Positions 18,244 through 29,189 of a stretch of 64,000 nt of DNA are shown here, in pieces. A program made the translations under genes and the position numbers. Location: the NCBI RefSeq assembly GCF_014860165.1, contig NZ_JACZKG010000032.1, positions 59,294 through 123,293 of the forward strand, in the 5' to 3' direction. The notes below the pieces were generated by a model. It was not told the origin of the DNA and searched no databases. It was given only the letters and a program-made list of their open reading frames with translations. Origin of the DNA: Devosia sp. (lineage in GTDB: Bacteria > Pseudomonadota > Alphaproteobacteria > Rhizobiales > Devosiaceae). How positions within the stretch are numbered: the first letter of the stretch is position 1; every line of letters begins with the position of its first letter.

Positions 18244-18597
18244 ATGAAAAAACCTGTCGAACAAATCCCCGTCACCGTCATCACCGAGCCGGGACGCCTG
18301 CTGGCGCTCGACGCCGATACCGCCCTGCTGCGCCTCCCCGCCAATTCCGGGCACGGCCACGACGACGGCTCAAGCTGCATCGCCTGCGCCATGCGCACCG
18401 ATGTGCGGGCGCTGCTGTTCGACCTACTGGAAGAGGCCAAGCAGGGGCTGCGGCCGAAATTCACCAAGGTGATGGTGGATGCGAGCGCGGTCCCCGATAC
18501 GTCGGTGGTGGTCGCCGCCCTCACCGGCAAGCTGCCGGCCCAGGCGCTGCGCGACCACACCGTCGCCCGCCTGTTCTATCTGGCCGGAACCGGGTGA
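18244..18597 (+). CDS. Small hypothetical protein resembling an internal segment of CobW-type GTPases
   Basis: A 117-residue protein without a named family that I recognise. A His-rich HGHDDGSSCIAC stretch (about 37-48) is followed by DVRALLFDLLEEA and then KVMVDASAVPDTSVVV. This order mimics the CxCC metal motif, the following helix and the xxETSGxADP segment of CobW/G3E GTPases, but the N-terminal P-loop and the C-terminal half are absent and the cysteine motif is CxAC. It could be a metal-binding remnant or an independent small protein. Its Shine-Dalgarno, GGAGGGGG, lies in the repeat arm. It sits between cobalamin-dependent metH and a patatin gene. Similarity to CobW is my reading only. 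Confidence 0.65.
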   Translation: MKKPVEQIPVTVITEPGRLLALDADTALLRLPANSGHGHDDGSSCIACAMRTDVRALLFDLLEEAKQGLRPKFTKVMVDASAVPDTSVVVAALTGKLPAQALRDHTVARLFYLAGTG

Positions 18598-18650
18598 CGG
18601 CTCCCTCACGAATGCCTAGAGTCAGATTGCGATAGGGCAAAGAGGCGGCA

Positions 18651-19571
18651 ATGCACAAACCCAAGATCGGCCTGGCGCTGGGTGGCGGCGCGGCCCGCGG
18701 CTGGTCTCACATCGGGGTCATTGAGGCCCTGACCCAGGCCGGCATCAAGCCGGACATCGTTTGCGGCACCTCAATGGGGGCTTTGGTCGGCGGGGTCTAT
18801 GCCAGCGGCAGGCTGGCGGCCTTGCATGACTGGGCGCTGAAAGCCGACCGGCGCATCGTCACCTCGCTGGTCGACGTTGCCTTCATGGCCGGGGGGCTGA
18901 TCGATGGCGTCCGGATTGTCGAGTGGCTCGGCAAGCTCGAGATCGCCAAAACCATCGAGGACCTCAAGATACCCTATGGTGCCGTGGCGACCGACGTCAC
19001 CACCGGTCGCGAGATGTGGCTGCGCTCGGGCGCGCTGGACCGCGCCATTCGCGCTTCCATTGCCATGCCCGGCATCTTCAGTCCCATCCAGATCGATGAC
19101 GTCTGGATGGTCGATGGCGGGCTGGTGAACCCGGTGCCGGTATCGCTGTGCCGCGCCATGGGCGCCGACTTCGTCATCGCCGTCAACGTCAACGAGGACC
19201 TGCTGGGACGGCGGCTGGTGCCCGAACCATCGCCCGAGGTCGACCTCCCCAAGCCCGCCAACCTGATGGAACTGCTTAAGGCGGCGCCCGCTGCCTGGGC
19301 GGCGCCCCTGGCCAGTTTCCGCCTGTTCGGCAGCCCCGCCACGCCGGGCTATTTCGACGTGCTGGCCAATGCGCTCAACATCATGCAGGACCATATCACG
19401 CGGTCGCGCCTGGCCGGCGAGCCACCGCATGCGCTGATCCTGCCGCGCGTGGTGGATATCGGCCTGCTCGACTTCCATCGCGCCGCCGAGGCCATAGCGG
19501 AAGGCCGGGCCGCCACCGAACGAGCCCTGCCCGCCATCGAAGCGCGGTTGAGCGGCACGCGACCGCTGTAG
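18651..19571 (+). CDS. Patatin-like phospholipase (RssA-like)
   Basis: A 306-residue serine lipid hydrolase. The oxyanion-hole loop GGGAARG is at 11-17, the nucleophile elbow GTSMG at 39-43 (Ser41), and the catalytic aspartate in VDGGLVNPVP (Asp155). No signal peptide is seen, so a cytoplasmic or membrane-surface location is expected. Close proteins include E. coli RssA of unknown substrate. The gene starts 54 bases after the CobW-like gene with an AGAGGCGG ribosome site and is convergent with the DUF1643 gene, whose stop lies two bases away. Confidence 0.9.
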   Translation: MHKPKIGLALGGGAARGWSHIGVIEALTQAGIKPDIVCGTSMGALVGGVYASGRLAALHDWALKADRRIVTSLVDVAFMAGGLIDGVRIVEWLGKLEIAKTIEDLKIPYGAVATDVTTGREMWLRSGALDRAIRASIAMPGIFSPIQIDDVWMVDGGLVNPVPVSLCRAMGADFVIAVNVNEDLLGRRLVPEPSPEVDLPKPANLMELLKAAPAAWAAPLASFRLFGSPATPGYFDVLANALNIMQDHITRSRLAGEPPHALILPRVVDIGLLDFHRAAEAIAEGRAATERALPAIEARLSGTRPL

Positions 19572-19573
19572 GA

Positions 19574-20122
19574 TCAGGCCGGAAAGCGGCGAAGCGGCGT
19601 GTCCTGGCGCAGATAGAGCGGATGCTTGGGCGAGCCATCGCCATTGGTGCCAAAGCACCACAGATCGATGCCGTCGGCCCTGAGCGCGTCGACCAGCGCC
19701 TTGCCTGCCGGCGCCAGCGCCTTGTTGAGCTTGCCGTGGCAGAGAATGACGAAATCGGCCCCGGCCGCGGCCTGGCGGATGGCGGGCAGGTTGGCCTCCG
19801 ATACCGCCACGACATCGGGCGCCAACAGCATTTTCGGGTCGGTGGCGCGATAGTCGCCGACATTGGCTTTGACCATGGCCGAATAGCCCTCGCGCTGGGC
19901 GAAGGTCCATTCGCGGGCACAGGTGGGATCGTTGGCCGTTGCATCGGCGGTGCTGGGGTTCATGCCGATGAACAGCACGTAGCGCTCGGGGAATGTCTCC
20001 CCGATCCAGCGCCGCATGAGCTGGCGGTAGCGACCGTCGGCACTGAACGTGGCGTCGCCCTTGACGCCCGGCATCAGCGGCAGGCGCACCTTGCCGCCGG
20101 GGTCATGCGCGGCAATGCTCAT
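19574..20122 (-). CDS. DUF1643 domain-containing protein
   Basis: A 182-residue protein that matches the DUF1643 family: [20 protein letters not shown] near residue 47-66, then a conserved [11 protein letters not shown] segment and a C-terminal [16 protein letters not shown] block typical of the family. The biochemical role is unknown. The chosen ATG at 20122 overlaps the folD stop codon by three bases within ATGA, giving translational coupling; a longer open frame to 20194 lies within folD and is not needed. Confidence 0.85.
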   Translation of the reverse strand: MSIAAHDPGGKVRLPLMPGVKGDATFSADGRYRQLMRRWIGETFPERYVLFIGMNPSTADATANDPTCAREWTFAQREGYSAMVKANVGDYRATDPKMLLAPDVVAVSEANLPAIRQAAAGADFVILCHGKLNKALAPAGKALVDALRADGIDLWCFGTNGDGSPKHPLYLRQDTPLRRFPA

Positions 20123-21021
20123 GCCGTCAGGTCGGCAGGCGGCACGAGGCCATTGATGAGCGACGCCGTCGTGATGGTATTGGCCAGGAGGCACGCAATG
20201 GTCATCGGTCCAACGCCACCCGGAACCGGGGTGATGGCGCCGGCAACCTCGGCCGCCTCGGCATAGGCCACGTCGCCCACCAGGCGGGTCTTGCCCTCGC
20301 CCCGTTCAGGCGCCGGAATGCGGTTGATGCCGACATCGATGACGGTGGCGCCCGGCTTGATCCAGTCACCCTTGACCATTTCCGGCCGGCCGACGGCGGC
20401 GACGACGATATCGGCCCCGCGGACCACATCCGGCAGGTTCTTCGTCTTGGAATGGGCCACCGTGACCGTGCAGTTCTCCCGCAGCAGGAGCTGCATCATC
20501 GGCTTGCCGACCAGGTTGGAGCGGCCGATGATGACGGCATTGAGCCCGGCCAGTGACCCGAGCTGGTCGCGCAGCAGCATGAGGCAGCCCAGCGGCGTGC
20601 AGGAGACCGGCCCGGGCAGGCCGATCTGCACCTTGCCGACATTGGCCGGCGTGAAGCAATCGACATCCTTGGACGGCTCGATGGCCTCGATCACCTTGAT
20701 CGGATCAATGTGCTTTGGAACCGGCATCTGCACCAGAATGCCATGTACCCGGTCATCGGCATTGAGCTGGTGGACCAGGGCCAGCAGGTCGGCTTCGCTC
20801 GTATCCTCGGGCAGTTCATGCTTGAAGGAGGCCATGCCGACTTCGGCGGTCTGTTTGGCCTTGTTGGTGACATAGACCTGGCTGGCCGGATCATGGCCGA
20901 CAATCACCACCGCGAGGCCGGGCGTGATGCCATGGTCGGCCTTGAGGCGCGCCACGTGGCCAGCGATGCGACCCCGCAGGTTCTCGGCGAAGCTCTTGCC
21001 GTCGATGATGCTTGCCGTCAT
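20119..21021 (-). CDS. folD: Bifunctional methylenetetrahydrofolate dehydrogenase/methenyltetrahydrofolate cyclohydrolase
   Basis: A 300-residue enzyme that interconverts 5,10-methylene-, methenyl- and 10-formyl-tetrahydrofolate with NADP. Seen are the substrate loop [14 protein letters not shown] with its catalytic lysine, QMPVPKHID, the NADP-binding [10 protein letters not shown] and the C-terminal [10 protein letters not shown]. The ATG at 21021 is preceded by GGAGGTTCCC, a strong ribosome site, and gives the standard N-terminus TASIIDGK; the open frame runs further upstream but without family similarity. A leader with terminator and antiterminator pairing lies 84 bases upstream. Confidence 0.96.
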   Translation of the reverse strand: MTASIIDGKSFAENLRGRIAGHVARLKADHGITPGLAVVIVGHDPASQVYVTNKAKQTAEVGMASFKHELPEDTSEADLLALVHQLNADDRVHGILVQMPVPKHIDPIKVIEAIEPSKDVDCFTPANVGKVQIGLPGPVSCTPLGCLMLLRDQLGSLAGLNAVIIGRSNLVGKPMMQLLLRENCTVTVAHSKTKNLPDVVRGADIVVAAVGRPEMVKGDWIKPGATVIDVGINRIPAPERGEGKTRLVGDVAYAEAAEVAGAITPVPGGVGPMTIACLLANTITTASLINGLVPPADLTA

Positions 21022-21104
21022 GGGAACCTCCAAAGCCGATATGGCGCAGCAATAGAAAACGCGGCGGCGTTCGTCTATGGCCTTGCGGCGGGGCAGCCAT
21101 GCGA

Positions 21105-21256
21105 GAAAGAAAAAGGCTGCAACGACATCTCTGTCATTGCAGCCTTGGGGAACATCGGCCGACCGCGCTGTTGAGGGCTTGGGGGACAAGCGGCCAACGC
21201 AACATTCCTCGCTCACCAGCTGCATGGGTCGCTTGCCGTGCCAGTGAACTGCAATG
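21105..21256 (-). promoter_or_regulatory. Candidate transcription attenuator or structured RNA in the folD leader
   Basis: On the minus strand, AAGGCTGCAA-T-GACA (21146-21132) pairs with TGTC-G-TTGCAGCCTT (21127-21113 side) around a GAGA loop, followed by TTTTTCTTTCTC: an intrinsic terminator 84 bases before folD. Upstream in the RNA, CATTGCAG (21256-21249) is complementary to CTGCAATG (21142-21135), which forms part of the terminator's 5' arm. The two pairings exclude each other, the classic antiterminator arrangement. About 106 bases lie between, with smaller hairpins such as GCTTG-TCCCC-CAAGC. A separate small RNA with a long closing stem (6S-like) ending at this terminator is the alternative. 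Confidence 0.5.
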
Positions 21257-21443
21257 AAGATGGTGGCGAAATGCGGCGATAAAAGTGTCCTTCACACCGA
21301 TGTGAAATCGCCGCCCCTCCGGCCCCACAGTTGAAGCGACGCCGCGAAGCTGTCATGCAGGAAGGCTAGACGCTGCCGGAAATTCAGCGCGATTCCGAGA
21401 AGATGGCAGGCTCAATCCGGAGCCCGCGAAAAGAAAGAACATC
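21257..21443. other. Intergenic region between folD leader and amn
   Basis: This stretch should hold the divergent promoters of folD and amn. I see no convincing coding region. GAAGATGGCAGG-like purines before 21444 do not make a strong ribosome site; AAAGAAAGAA at 21432-21441 may serve. No confident -35/-10 pair was identified. Confidence 0.4.
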
Positions 21444-22919
21444 ATGAGCACGATCAGCCCGCCCCGCCTCGAAAAGCAGTCCTTCACCGACCCCGAGAAG
21501 GCATGGGAATATCTGGCCGAGCTCTATCACCGCAATACCGGCTTCATCCGAGGCCATCTTGCCGACCTGGCCAAGGGCGTGGTGCCGGAAGGGCGGGTTC
21601 GCGCCTGCTACCCGCAGGTGGAAGTGCGCTCCACCAGCTACAGCAAGCATGAGAGCACCCTGCCCTATGGCTTCCTGCATACGCCGGGGCTCTATCGCAC
21701 CACGGTGACCGCGCCCGACCTGTTCCGCACCTATTTCCAGGAGCAGTTCACCGTCATCCTCAAGAACCATGGCGGCACCATCGACATCGCCGAATCCGAC
21801 ACGCCCATCCCGCTGCATTTTGCCGTCAATCCAAGCGAGCGCATCGACGGCGAAGCGCTGAACGCGCTCAATATCCCGCTGCGCGACGTGTTCGACGCAC
21901 CCGACCTGGGCAATACCGACGACGAAATCGCCAACGGCACCTTCGTGCCGCCCAAGGGCGGGCCCTACCCGCTATCGGCCTTCACGGCGCCGCGGGTGGA
22001 CTATTCGCTGTTCCGGCTGAGCCACTATACCGGCACCGATGCGGCCCATTTCCAGAACTTCGTCATCTTCACCAACTACGCCTTCTACATCGAAGAATTC
22101 TGCCGGGTGGCCAAGCGCTACATGGCCGACGGGCACCCCCACTACCAGAGCTTCATCGAGCCGGGCAATGTGGTGACCGACAATACGCTAAGGGGCGGCA
22201 ATACGGCCGGCTCGGCACCCGTACGGGCGCCGCAGATGCCAGCCTATCACCTGACCGCCGACCGCGGCCGTGGCATCACCATGGTCAATATCGGCGTCGG
22301 GCCTTCCAACGCCAAGACCATTACCGACCACATCGCGGTGCTCCGTCCGCATGCCTGGATCATGCTCGGCCACTGCGCCGGCCTGCGCAACAGCCAGGAA
22401 CTGGGCGACTACGTGCTGGCCCATGCCTATGTGCGCGAGGACCATGTGCTCGACGCCGACCTGCCCCTCTCCGTGCCGATCCCGGCATTGGCAGAAGTCC
22501 AGGTCGCCCTCGAACAGGCCGTGCACGAGATCACTGAGACCGAAGGCATCGAGACTAAGAAGATCATGCGCACCGGCACGGTCGCGACCTTCGACAACCG
22601 CAATTGGGAATTGCGCGACCAGGCCGAGATCACCCAGCGGTTGAGCCAATCCCGCGCTGTGGCGCTGGACATGGAGAGCGCAACGATCGCCGCCAACGGG
22701 TTCCGGTTCCGCGTACCCTATGGGACGTTGCTGTGTGTGTCGGACAAGCCGCTGCATGGGGAGCTGAAACTGCCGGGCATGGCCTCGGACTTCTACCGTA
22801 CGCAGGTCAACCGGCATCTGCAGATCGGGTTGCGGGCGATGGAGATCTTGCGCGACCAGCCGGCGGAACGGCTGCATTCGCGGAAACTGCGCAGCTTTGC
22901 GGAGACGGCGTTTCAGTAG
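21444..22919 (+). CDS. amn: AMP nucleosidase
   Basis: A 491-residue enzyme that splits AMP into adenine and ribose-5-phosphate, close to the 484 residues of E. coli Amn. The N-terminal half has the AMN-specific domain (EKAWEYLAELYHRNTGFIRG, then YPQVEVRSTSYSKHESTLPY); the C-terminal half is a nucleoside-phosphorylase-like fold with GPSNAKTITDHIAVLRPHAW, HCAGLRNSQELGDYVLAHAY, and DMESATIAANGFRFRVPYG. It may balance adenylate pools. It is a single gene, convergent with eno; a perfect inverted repeat and the eno terminator lie between. Confidence 0.94.
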   Translation: MSTISPPRLEKQSFTDPEKAWEYLAELYHRNTGFIRGHLADLAKGVVPEGRVRACYPQVEVRSTSYSKHESTLPYGFLHTPGLYRTTVTAPDLFRTYFQEQFTVILKNHGGTIDIAESDTPIPLHFAVNPSERIDGEALNALNIPLRDVFDAPDLGNTDDEIANGTFVPPKGGPYPLSAFTAPRVDYSLFRLSHYTGTDAAHFQNFVIFTNYAFYIEEFCRVAKRYMADGHPHYQSFIEPGNVVTDNTLRGGNTAGSAPVRAPQMPAYHLTADRGRGITMVNIGVGPSNAKTITDHIAVLRPHAWIMLGHCAGLRNSQELGDYVLAHAYVREDHVLDADLPLSVPIPALAEVQVALEQAVHEITETEGIETKKIMRTGTVATFDNRNWELRDQAEITQRLSQSRAVALDMESATIAANGFRFRVPYGTLLCVSDKPLHGELKLPGMASDFYRTQVNRHLQIGLRAMEILRDQPAERLHSRKLRSFAETAFQ

Positions 22920-22945
22920 GAAGAGGCGTCTAGGGCTGCCCACGA

Positions 22946-23047
22946 TGTCATTCCGGCGAAGGCCGGAATCCATGTCCGCATGCCGCCCCTGGCTGGAGCG
23001 TCGTCGGAGGTCTCCCCGCATGGATTCCGGCCTTCGCCGGAATGACA
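22946..23047. repeat. Perfect 29-bp inverted repeat between amn and eno
   Basis: The 29 bases at 22946-22974 (TGTCATTCCGGCGAAGGCCG then GAATCCATG) recur exactly inverted at 23019-23047, with 44 bases between. Each arm is itself palindromic around GCGAAGGC. The same 29-base arm occurs once more, identical, at 63923-63951. Its place between two converging genes is typical of REP-like elements. Confidence 0.92.
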
Positions 23048-23076
23048 CAGTGGATTGAAGCCAGATCGAGCAACAA

Positions 23077-23102
23077 AAAGCCCGGCATCGCTGCCGGGCT
23101 TT
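23077..23102 (-). terminator. Intrinsic terminator of eno
   Basis: On the minus strand AAAGCCCGGC (23102-23093) pairs with GCCGGGCTTT (23086-23077) around AGCGAT, followed by further T residues (TTTTTGTTG overall). It lies 18 bases past the eno stop. Confidence 0.9.
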
Positions 23103-23120
23103 GCATTCCGTTCGCCGAAA

Positions 23121-24443
<1,323 letters not shown>

Positions 24444-24573
24444 CTAGACGCGGGGCGTGACAAGTAAAAGAGGGCGGCACAAAAAAATGCCTCACGGCGC
24501 CGGGCTGAGCCGGCGCGGCGGTTGATCGGTGGCCGGTTTATCGTTAATACGGCAGGCGACTTCCGGAGGACTC

Positions 24574-25005
24574 ATGACCAAGCAACTCATCAAGCAGGTC
24601 GCCCATACCTGCATCTTCGCCCAAGATCTCGCCGCCACCGAGGCTTTCTATCGCGACGTCCTGGGCATCCCCAAGGCGTTCGATTTCCGGCGGGGCGAAG
24701 ACTGGATCGGCTTCTACCTCGATCTGGGCGCCCGCACCTTCATCGAAGTGTTCCGCAAGGCAGAGTCCAGCTTCGACGAGAAGAACCAGATCAACCACAT
24801 CTGCCTGGAGACTGATGACCTTGACGGCCTGCTGGCGCATGTGCGCGGCCAGGGCGTGGAGATCACCGACAAGAAGCTGGGCGCCGACGGGACGTGGCAG
24901 GCCTGGACCAAGGACCCGAACGGGGTGAAGCTGGAGATATTCCAGTACACCGAGAACAGCATGCAGTTCGGCGCCAGGGGCGGCGTTTGCCAGGTGAACT
25001 GGTAG
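24574..25005 (+). CDS. VOC family protein (glyoxalase/bleomycin resistance fold)
   Basis: A 143-residue single-domain vicinal-oxygen-chelate protein. It has paired beta-alpha-beta-beta-beta modules with VAHTCIFAQDLAATEAFYRD, then FIEVFRKAE, NHICLETDDLDGLLAHVR and TWQAWTKDPNGVKLEIFQYT; candidate metal ligands are His in VAHT, Glu in FIEVF, His in NHIC and Glu in LEIF. This pattern fits lactoylglutathione-lyase-like enzymes, but the substrate is not certain. GGAGGA at 24565-24570 fixes the ATG at 24574. Confidence 0.85.
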   Translation: MTKQLIKQVAHTCIFAQDLAATEAFYRDVLGIPKAFDFRRGEDWIGFYLDLGARTFIEVFRKAESSFDEKNQINHICLETDDLDGLLAHVRGQGVEITDKKLGADGTWQAWTKDPNGVKLEIFQYTENSMQFGARGGVCQVNW

Positions 25006-25082
25006 AGCGCTTTTAGCGGATACCCGCCCTCGCCCACTGACCCGAGGACATTTCACTTTCGGAAGTGTCGGTAAGTACAGGG

Positions 25083-25103
25083 CCCTCGGGTCAAGCCCGA
25101 GGG
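25083..25103. repeat. Hairpin between convergent VOC and SDR genes
   Basis: CCCTCGGG (25083-25090) and CCCGAGGG (25096-25103) form a perfect stem over TCAAG. A second partner, TGACCCGAGG, lies upstream at 25038-25047, and CACTT-TCGG-AAGTG forms a small hairpin between them. There is no T-run, so it looks like a repeat element or a structural 3' end rather than a standard terminator. Confidence 0.5.
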
Positions 25104-25156
25104 TGACGATTGAGTACCAGGCAACGTCATCTCGAAAAATGGTTACGCGGGTTCCC

Positions 25157-26119
25157 TCAAGCCTGCCGTTCTACCTGGCCATCACCGATGAGCCAGGTCA
25201 CCGCCTCCTGCACAGCCTCGACCGAGGTGTAGCGCGGCGCGTAGCCCAGCAGCCGTCGGCCCTTTTCGATCGAGCAATTGGGCGAACGGAAGATATGTTC
25301 CCAGGTGGCCGTGGCCTCGTCAGCGTCCTGCGATTTCGCCCATTCTTCGAACCCGGCGAAGCTGAGCCTGGGCTCATGACCGAACCAGCGGTACATCGCC
25401 TCGGCATAGCCGCGCAGGGTCAGCGCCGCCGCTGAGACCGCGTGGAAGCTCTCGCCCAGCGCCGCAGAGCGGTTCTCGATGGCCCGCATGACGACCTGCG
25501 CCACATCGTCGGCATGGACATGGTGCACGGTCTCCATGCCGAAATTGGGCAGCGCCAGCGTTTCGCCCCGGGCGATGGTGCTGAAGACGGCGGCGTTGAA
25601 ATGCCCGGCCGGATTGAGCGGCGCCCAGCCGGGGCCGACGATATGGCCGGGATGGACGATGGTGGCGGGGAAGCCGTGCTGCCGGGCGCGGGCCAACAAG
25701 TCGGCCTCGATGGCGGCCTTGGCGATGCCGTAGTCGCCAAAGGGGTATTTGGCAGCGGATTCGGGGGTCGGGACGACTGAAGACGTGCCATGGGTCCAGA
25801 TCGTGCCGATATGGATGAACTGGTTCACACGTCCCTGCAGGGCATCGGCAAGCTGGGTATTGCTGGCCTCGGTGAAGCAGATGAGATCGATGACGATATC
25901 AGCGCCGAGCGCGGCGATGGCCTGGCCGAAATGCCCCTTTGCTTCCTCGGCTTCGCGGTCGAGCACGACCGCAGTCACGTGCCCCCAGACCGGGCTTTGC
26001 TGGTAGGGCCGGGCGACGCCGCGGCTGACCGCGGTCACGTCATGGCCCGCCATCACGAGTCGGGGTATCAGATAGGTACCGATATGGCCGGTGGCGCCGA
26101 TGACAACGACTTTGCTCAT
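25157..26119 (-). CDS. NAD-dependent epimerase/dehydratase family protein (extended SDR)
   Basis: A 320-residue Rossmann-fold protein. It starts with VVVIGATGHIGTYLIPRL, the glycine-rich GxxGxxG nucleotide site (8-14), has HIGTIWTHG where the catalytic Ser/Thr is expected, and a YGIAKAAIEADLL segment carrying the YxxxK motif. HPGHIVGPGWAPLNP follows. This is atypical-extended SDR architecture, as in nucleotide-sugar epimerases or reductases, but the substrate cannot be named. Its ATG overlaps the DUF4169 gene stop (ATGA), so both are in one operon. Confidence 0.83.
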   Translation of the reverse strand: MSKVVVIGATGHIGTYLIPRLVMAGHDVTAVSRGVARPYQQSPVWGHVTAVVLDREAEEAKGHFGQAIAALGADIVIDLICFTEASNTQLADALQGRVNQFIHIGTIWTHGTSSVVPTPESAAKYPFGDYGIAKAAIEADLLARARQHGFPATIVHPGHIVGPGWAPLNPAGHFNAAVFSTIARGETLALPNFGMETVHHVHADDVAQVVMRAIENRSAALGESFHAVSAAALTLRGYAEAMYRWFGHEPRLSFAGFEEWAKSQDADEATATWEHIFRSPNCSIEKGRRLLGYAPRYTSVEAVQEAVTWLIGDGQVERQA

Positions 26120-26298
26120 TTCGGCTCGTCCTTCTTGTGACCCTCGATTCGCTTCTCGGCCAGGGCCTTCTCGCTGGCCTGGCGCAGCTTTTCGGCCTTG
26201 GTCTGGCCGAACAGCACGCGGTTCTGTGCCGCCTGCACGTCCTTGGCGGCGCGAGCCTTCTGCTTGCGGGCGTTCCTGAGGTTGATGATCTCGGCCAT
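26116..26298 (-). CDS. DUF4169 family small protein
   Basis: A 60-residue, highly basic protein: MAEIINLRNARKQKARA at the start, QNRVLFGQTKAEK in the middle and a charged end. This is the DUF4169 pattern, common in alphaproteobacteria and of unknown function. The open frame continues upstream to 26505 but only the last 60 residues match the family, so the ATG at 26298 is used. It overlaps the SDR gene by four bases. Confidence 0.8.
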   Translation of the reverse strand: MAEIINLRNARKQKARAAKDVQAAQNRVLFGQTKAEKLRQASEKALAEKRIEGHKKDEPK

Positions 26299-26357
26299 GG
26301 CAGCTTCCTGATGCGCGACATGCGGCAGCCTAGCAGAACGGCCGTCTTGAATGGAAG

Positions 26358-26854
26358 TTATGCCGGCCGCTGCAGGACAAGATAGACGCTGTCGCACCAT
26401 TCGTCGCCGAGCAGGAAGGTGCGCTCGGCGCGCCCCGTTTCGACGAAGCCCAGGCGGTCGAGGACCCGTAGCGAGGCCATGTTGCGCGGATCCACATCGG
26501 CGCAAAGTTCGGTAGCCGCCGTGTTACGGAAGGCGTGGTCGATGAAGGCGCGAGATGCCTCGGTGGCGAAGCCCTTGCCCCAGCAGTCCCGGCGCAGCAT
26601 GAAGCCGAAATCGGGGAGGCGTCCTGCCCCGACATCGCCGATCACTCGGCCTTCATGCTCGATGACGAAGTCCTCGCCGCCATCGGCCGTGCGGGCGATC
26701 TTCCGTTCCAGCCAGGGCCGCGTGACCTCCCTGTTGGCATGGGGCAGCGTCGACCAGTAGCGCATGGCTACGGGGTCCGACATGATCTCGAACATGGCGT
26801 CGAGATCATCCAGACGCGGGCGCCTGAGCAACAGGCGCTCCGTGCGGATTTCCA

Positions 26855-26855
<1 letters not shown>
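26358..26855 (-). CDS. GNAT family N-acetyltransferase (RimJ/RimL-like)
   Basis: A 165-residue acetyltransferase. It opens with MEIRTERLLLRRPRLDDLDA, and the acetyl-CoA-binding part is RDCWGKGFATEASRAFIDHA followed by VDPRNMASLRVLDRLGF. Members of this subgroup acetylate N-termini of ribosomal proteins or small amines; the target is unknown. Its ATG shares one base with the pyrG stop (TGATG), so it is translationally coupled to pyrG. Confidence 0.88.
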
Positions 26856-28489
<1,634 letters not shown>

Positions 28490-28516
28490 TCACCTTAATC
28501 ACATCAGCATCGATTC

Positions 28517-28539
28517 GTAGAGCCGGCAGCCGGCTCTAC
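28517..28539. repeat. 23-bp near-perfect palindrome upstream of pyrG
   Basis: GTAGAGCCGGC (28517-28527) and GCCGGCTCTAC (28529-28539) are exact inverted 11-base arms around a single A. It sits 33 bases upstream of the pyrG start and 14 bases past the secG terminator stem. It could be an operator for pyrG or a second stem of the secG 3' end. Confidence 0.6.
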
Positions 28540-28552
28540 ACAAAAAGAAGAA

Positions 28553-28570
28553 GGGGATGTTTCCATCCCC
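28553..28570 (-). terminator. Intrinsic terminator of secG
   Basis: On the minus strand GGGGATG (28570-28564) pairs with CATCCCC (28559-28553) across GAAA, followed by TTCTTCTTTTTG. It lies 13 bases past the secG stop. On the plus strand the hairpin is also followed by CTTTTTGG. Confidence 0.85.
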
Positions 28571-28583
28571 CTTTTTGGTCTCG

Positions 28584-29081
28584 TCAGTTGGTCGCCGGAG
28601 CGGCCGGCGTTTCGGCGGGCGTCTCCGCCGGAACCTCGGGCACCGGCAACTCGCTCGATGCCTCCGGAGCCGCGGCTGGCGCCGTTTCGGTCGCGGGCGC
28701 GGTGTCGGTGGCCGCCGGGGCCGTTTCGGTGACCGGAACGGGCAGATCGGAAGCCGGCGCCTCCGGCTGCAGCGCGTTCAGCGCATCAAGCACATTGGTC
28801 GGCGTCTCGCCATCCTCGGTCGTGGTCGCGCCTTCGAGAATGCCCGAGGTGCTGCGATCAAGTTCCGACAAGATGGTCAGGCCAATCGCGGTGGCGAAGA
28901 ACAGGGTCGCCAGAATCGCCGTGGTCCGGGTGAGCAGGTTGGCCGAGCCGCGCGCGGTCATGAAACCGCCGCCACCACCACCGCCAATGCCCAGCGCACC
29001 GCCCTCGGAGCGCTGCAGCAGGATCACTGCAATCAGCGCCAGGACGATCAGCAAATAGGCCACGATCAGGACGTTCGCCAT
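28584..29081 (-). CDS. secG: Preprotein translocase subunit SecG
   Basis: A 165-residue inner-membrane subunit of the SecYEG channel. Two hydrophobic segments (about 3-20 and 54-72) flank the family motif QRSEGGALGIGGGGGGGFMTARG. After about residue 80 there is a long low-complexity tail rich in Ala, Pro, Thr and Glu (PVTETAPAATDTAPATETA and similar). E. coli SecG is 110 residues, so the tail roughly doubles the usual soluble part; such tails are seen in some alphaproteobacteria. It follows tpiA on the same strand. Confidence 0.92.
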   Translation of the reverse strand: MANVLIVAYLLIVLALIAVILLQRSEGGALGIGGGGGGGFMTARGSANLLTRTTAILATLFFATAIGLTILSELDRSTSGILEGATTTEDGETPTNVLDALNALQPEAPASDLPVPVTETAPAATDTAPATETAPAAAPEASSELPVPEVPAETPAETPAAPATN

Positions 29082-29189
29082 TGTGTCTCAGTCTATAGGT
29101 CTAAGCAAAAGATGCGGCGTCTTACACGCCCCGCGTGACAAATGCCAGAGCCCGGCCGGATTTTCCGGCCCGCCTCCGGCACATGCGCG

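Noticed and set aside
21134..21328. 64-codon minus-strand frame in the folD leader as a leader peptide
   Set aside because: It has no clear ribosome site, and runs through the terminator arm; the RNA pairing explains the region better.
24497..24516. GCGCCGG-GCTGAG-CCGGCGC hairpin with a T-run on the minus strand further on
   Set aside because: The T-run is about a dozen bases away and no minus-strand gene ends upstream of it, so I did not call a terminator.
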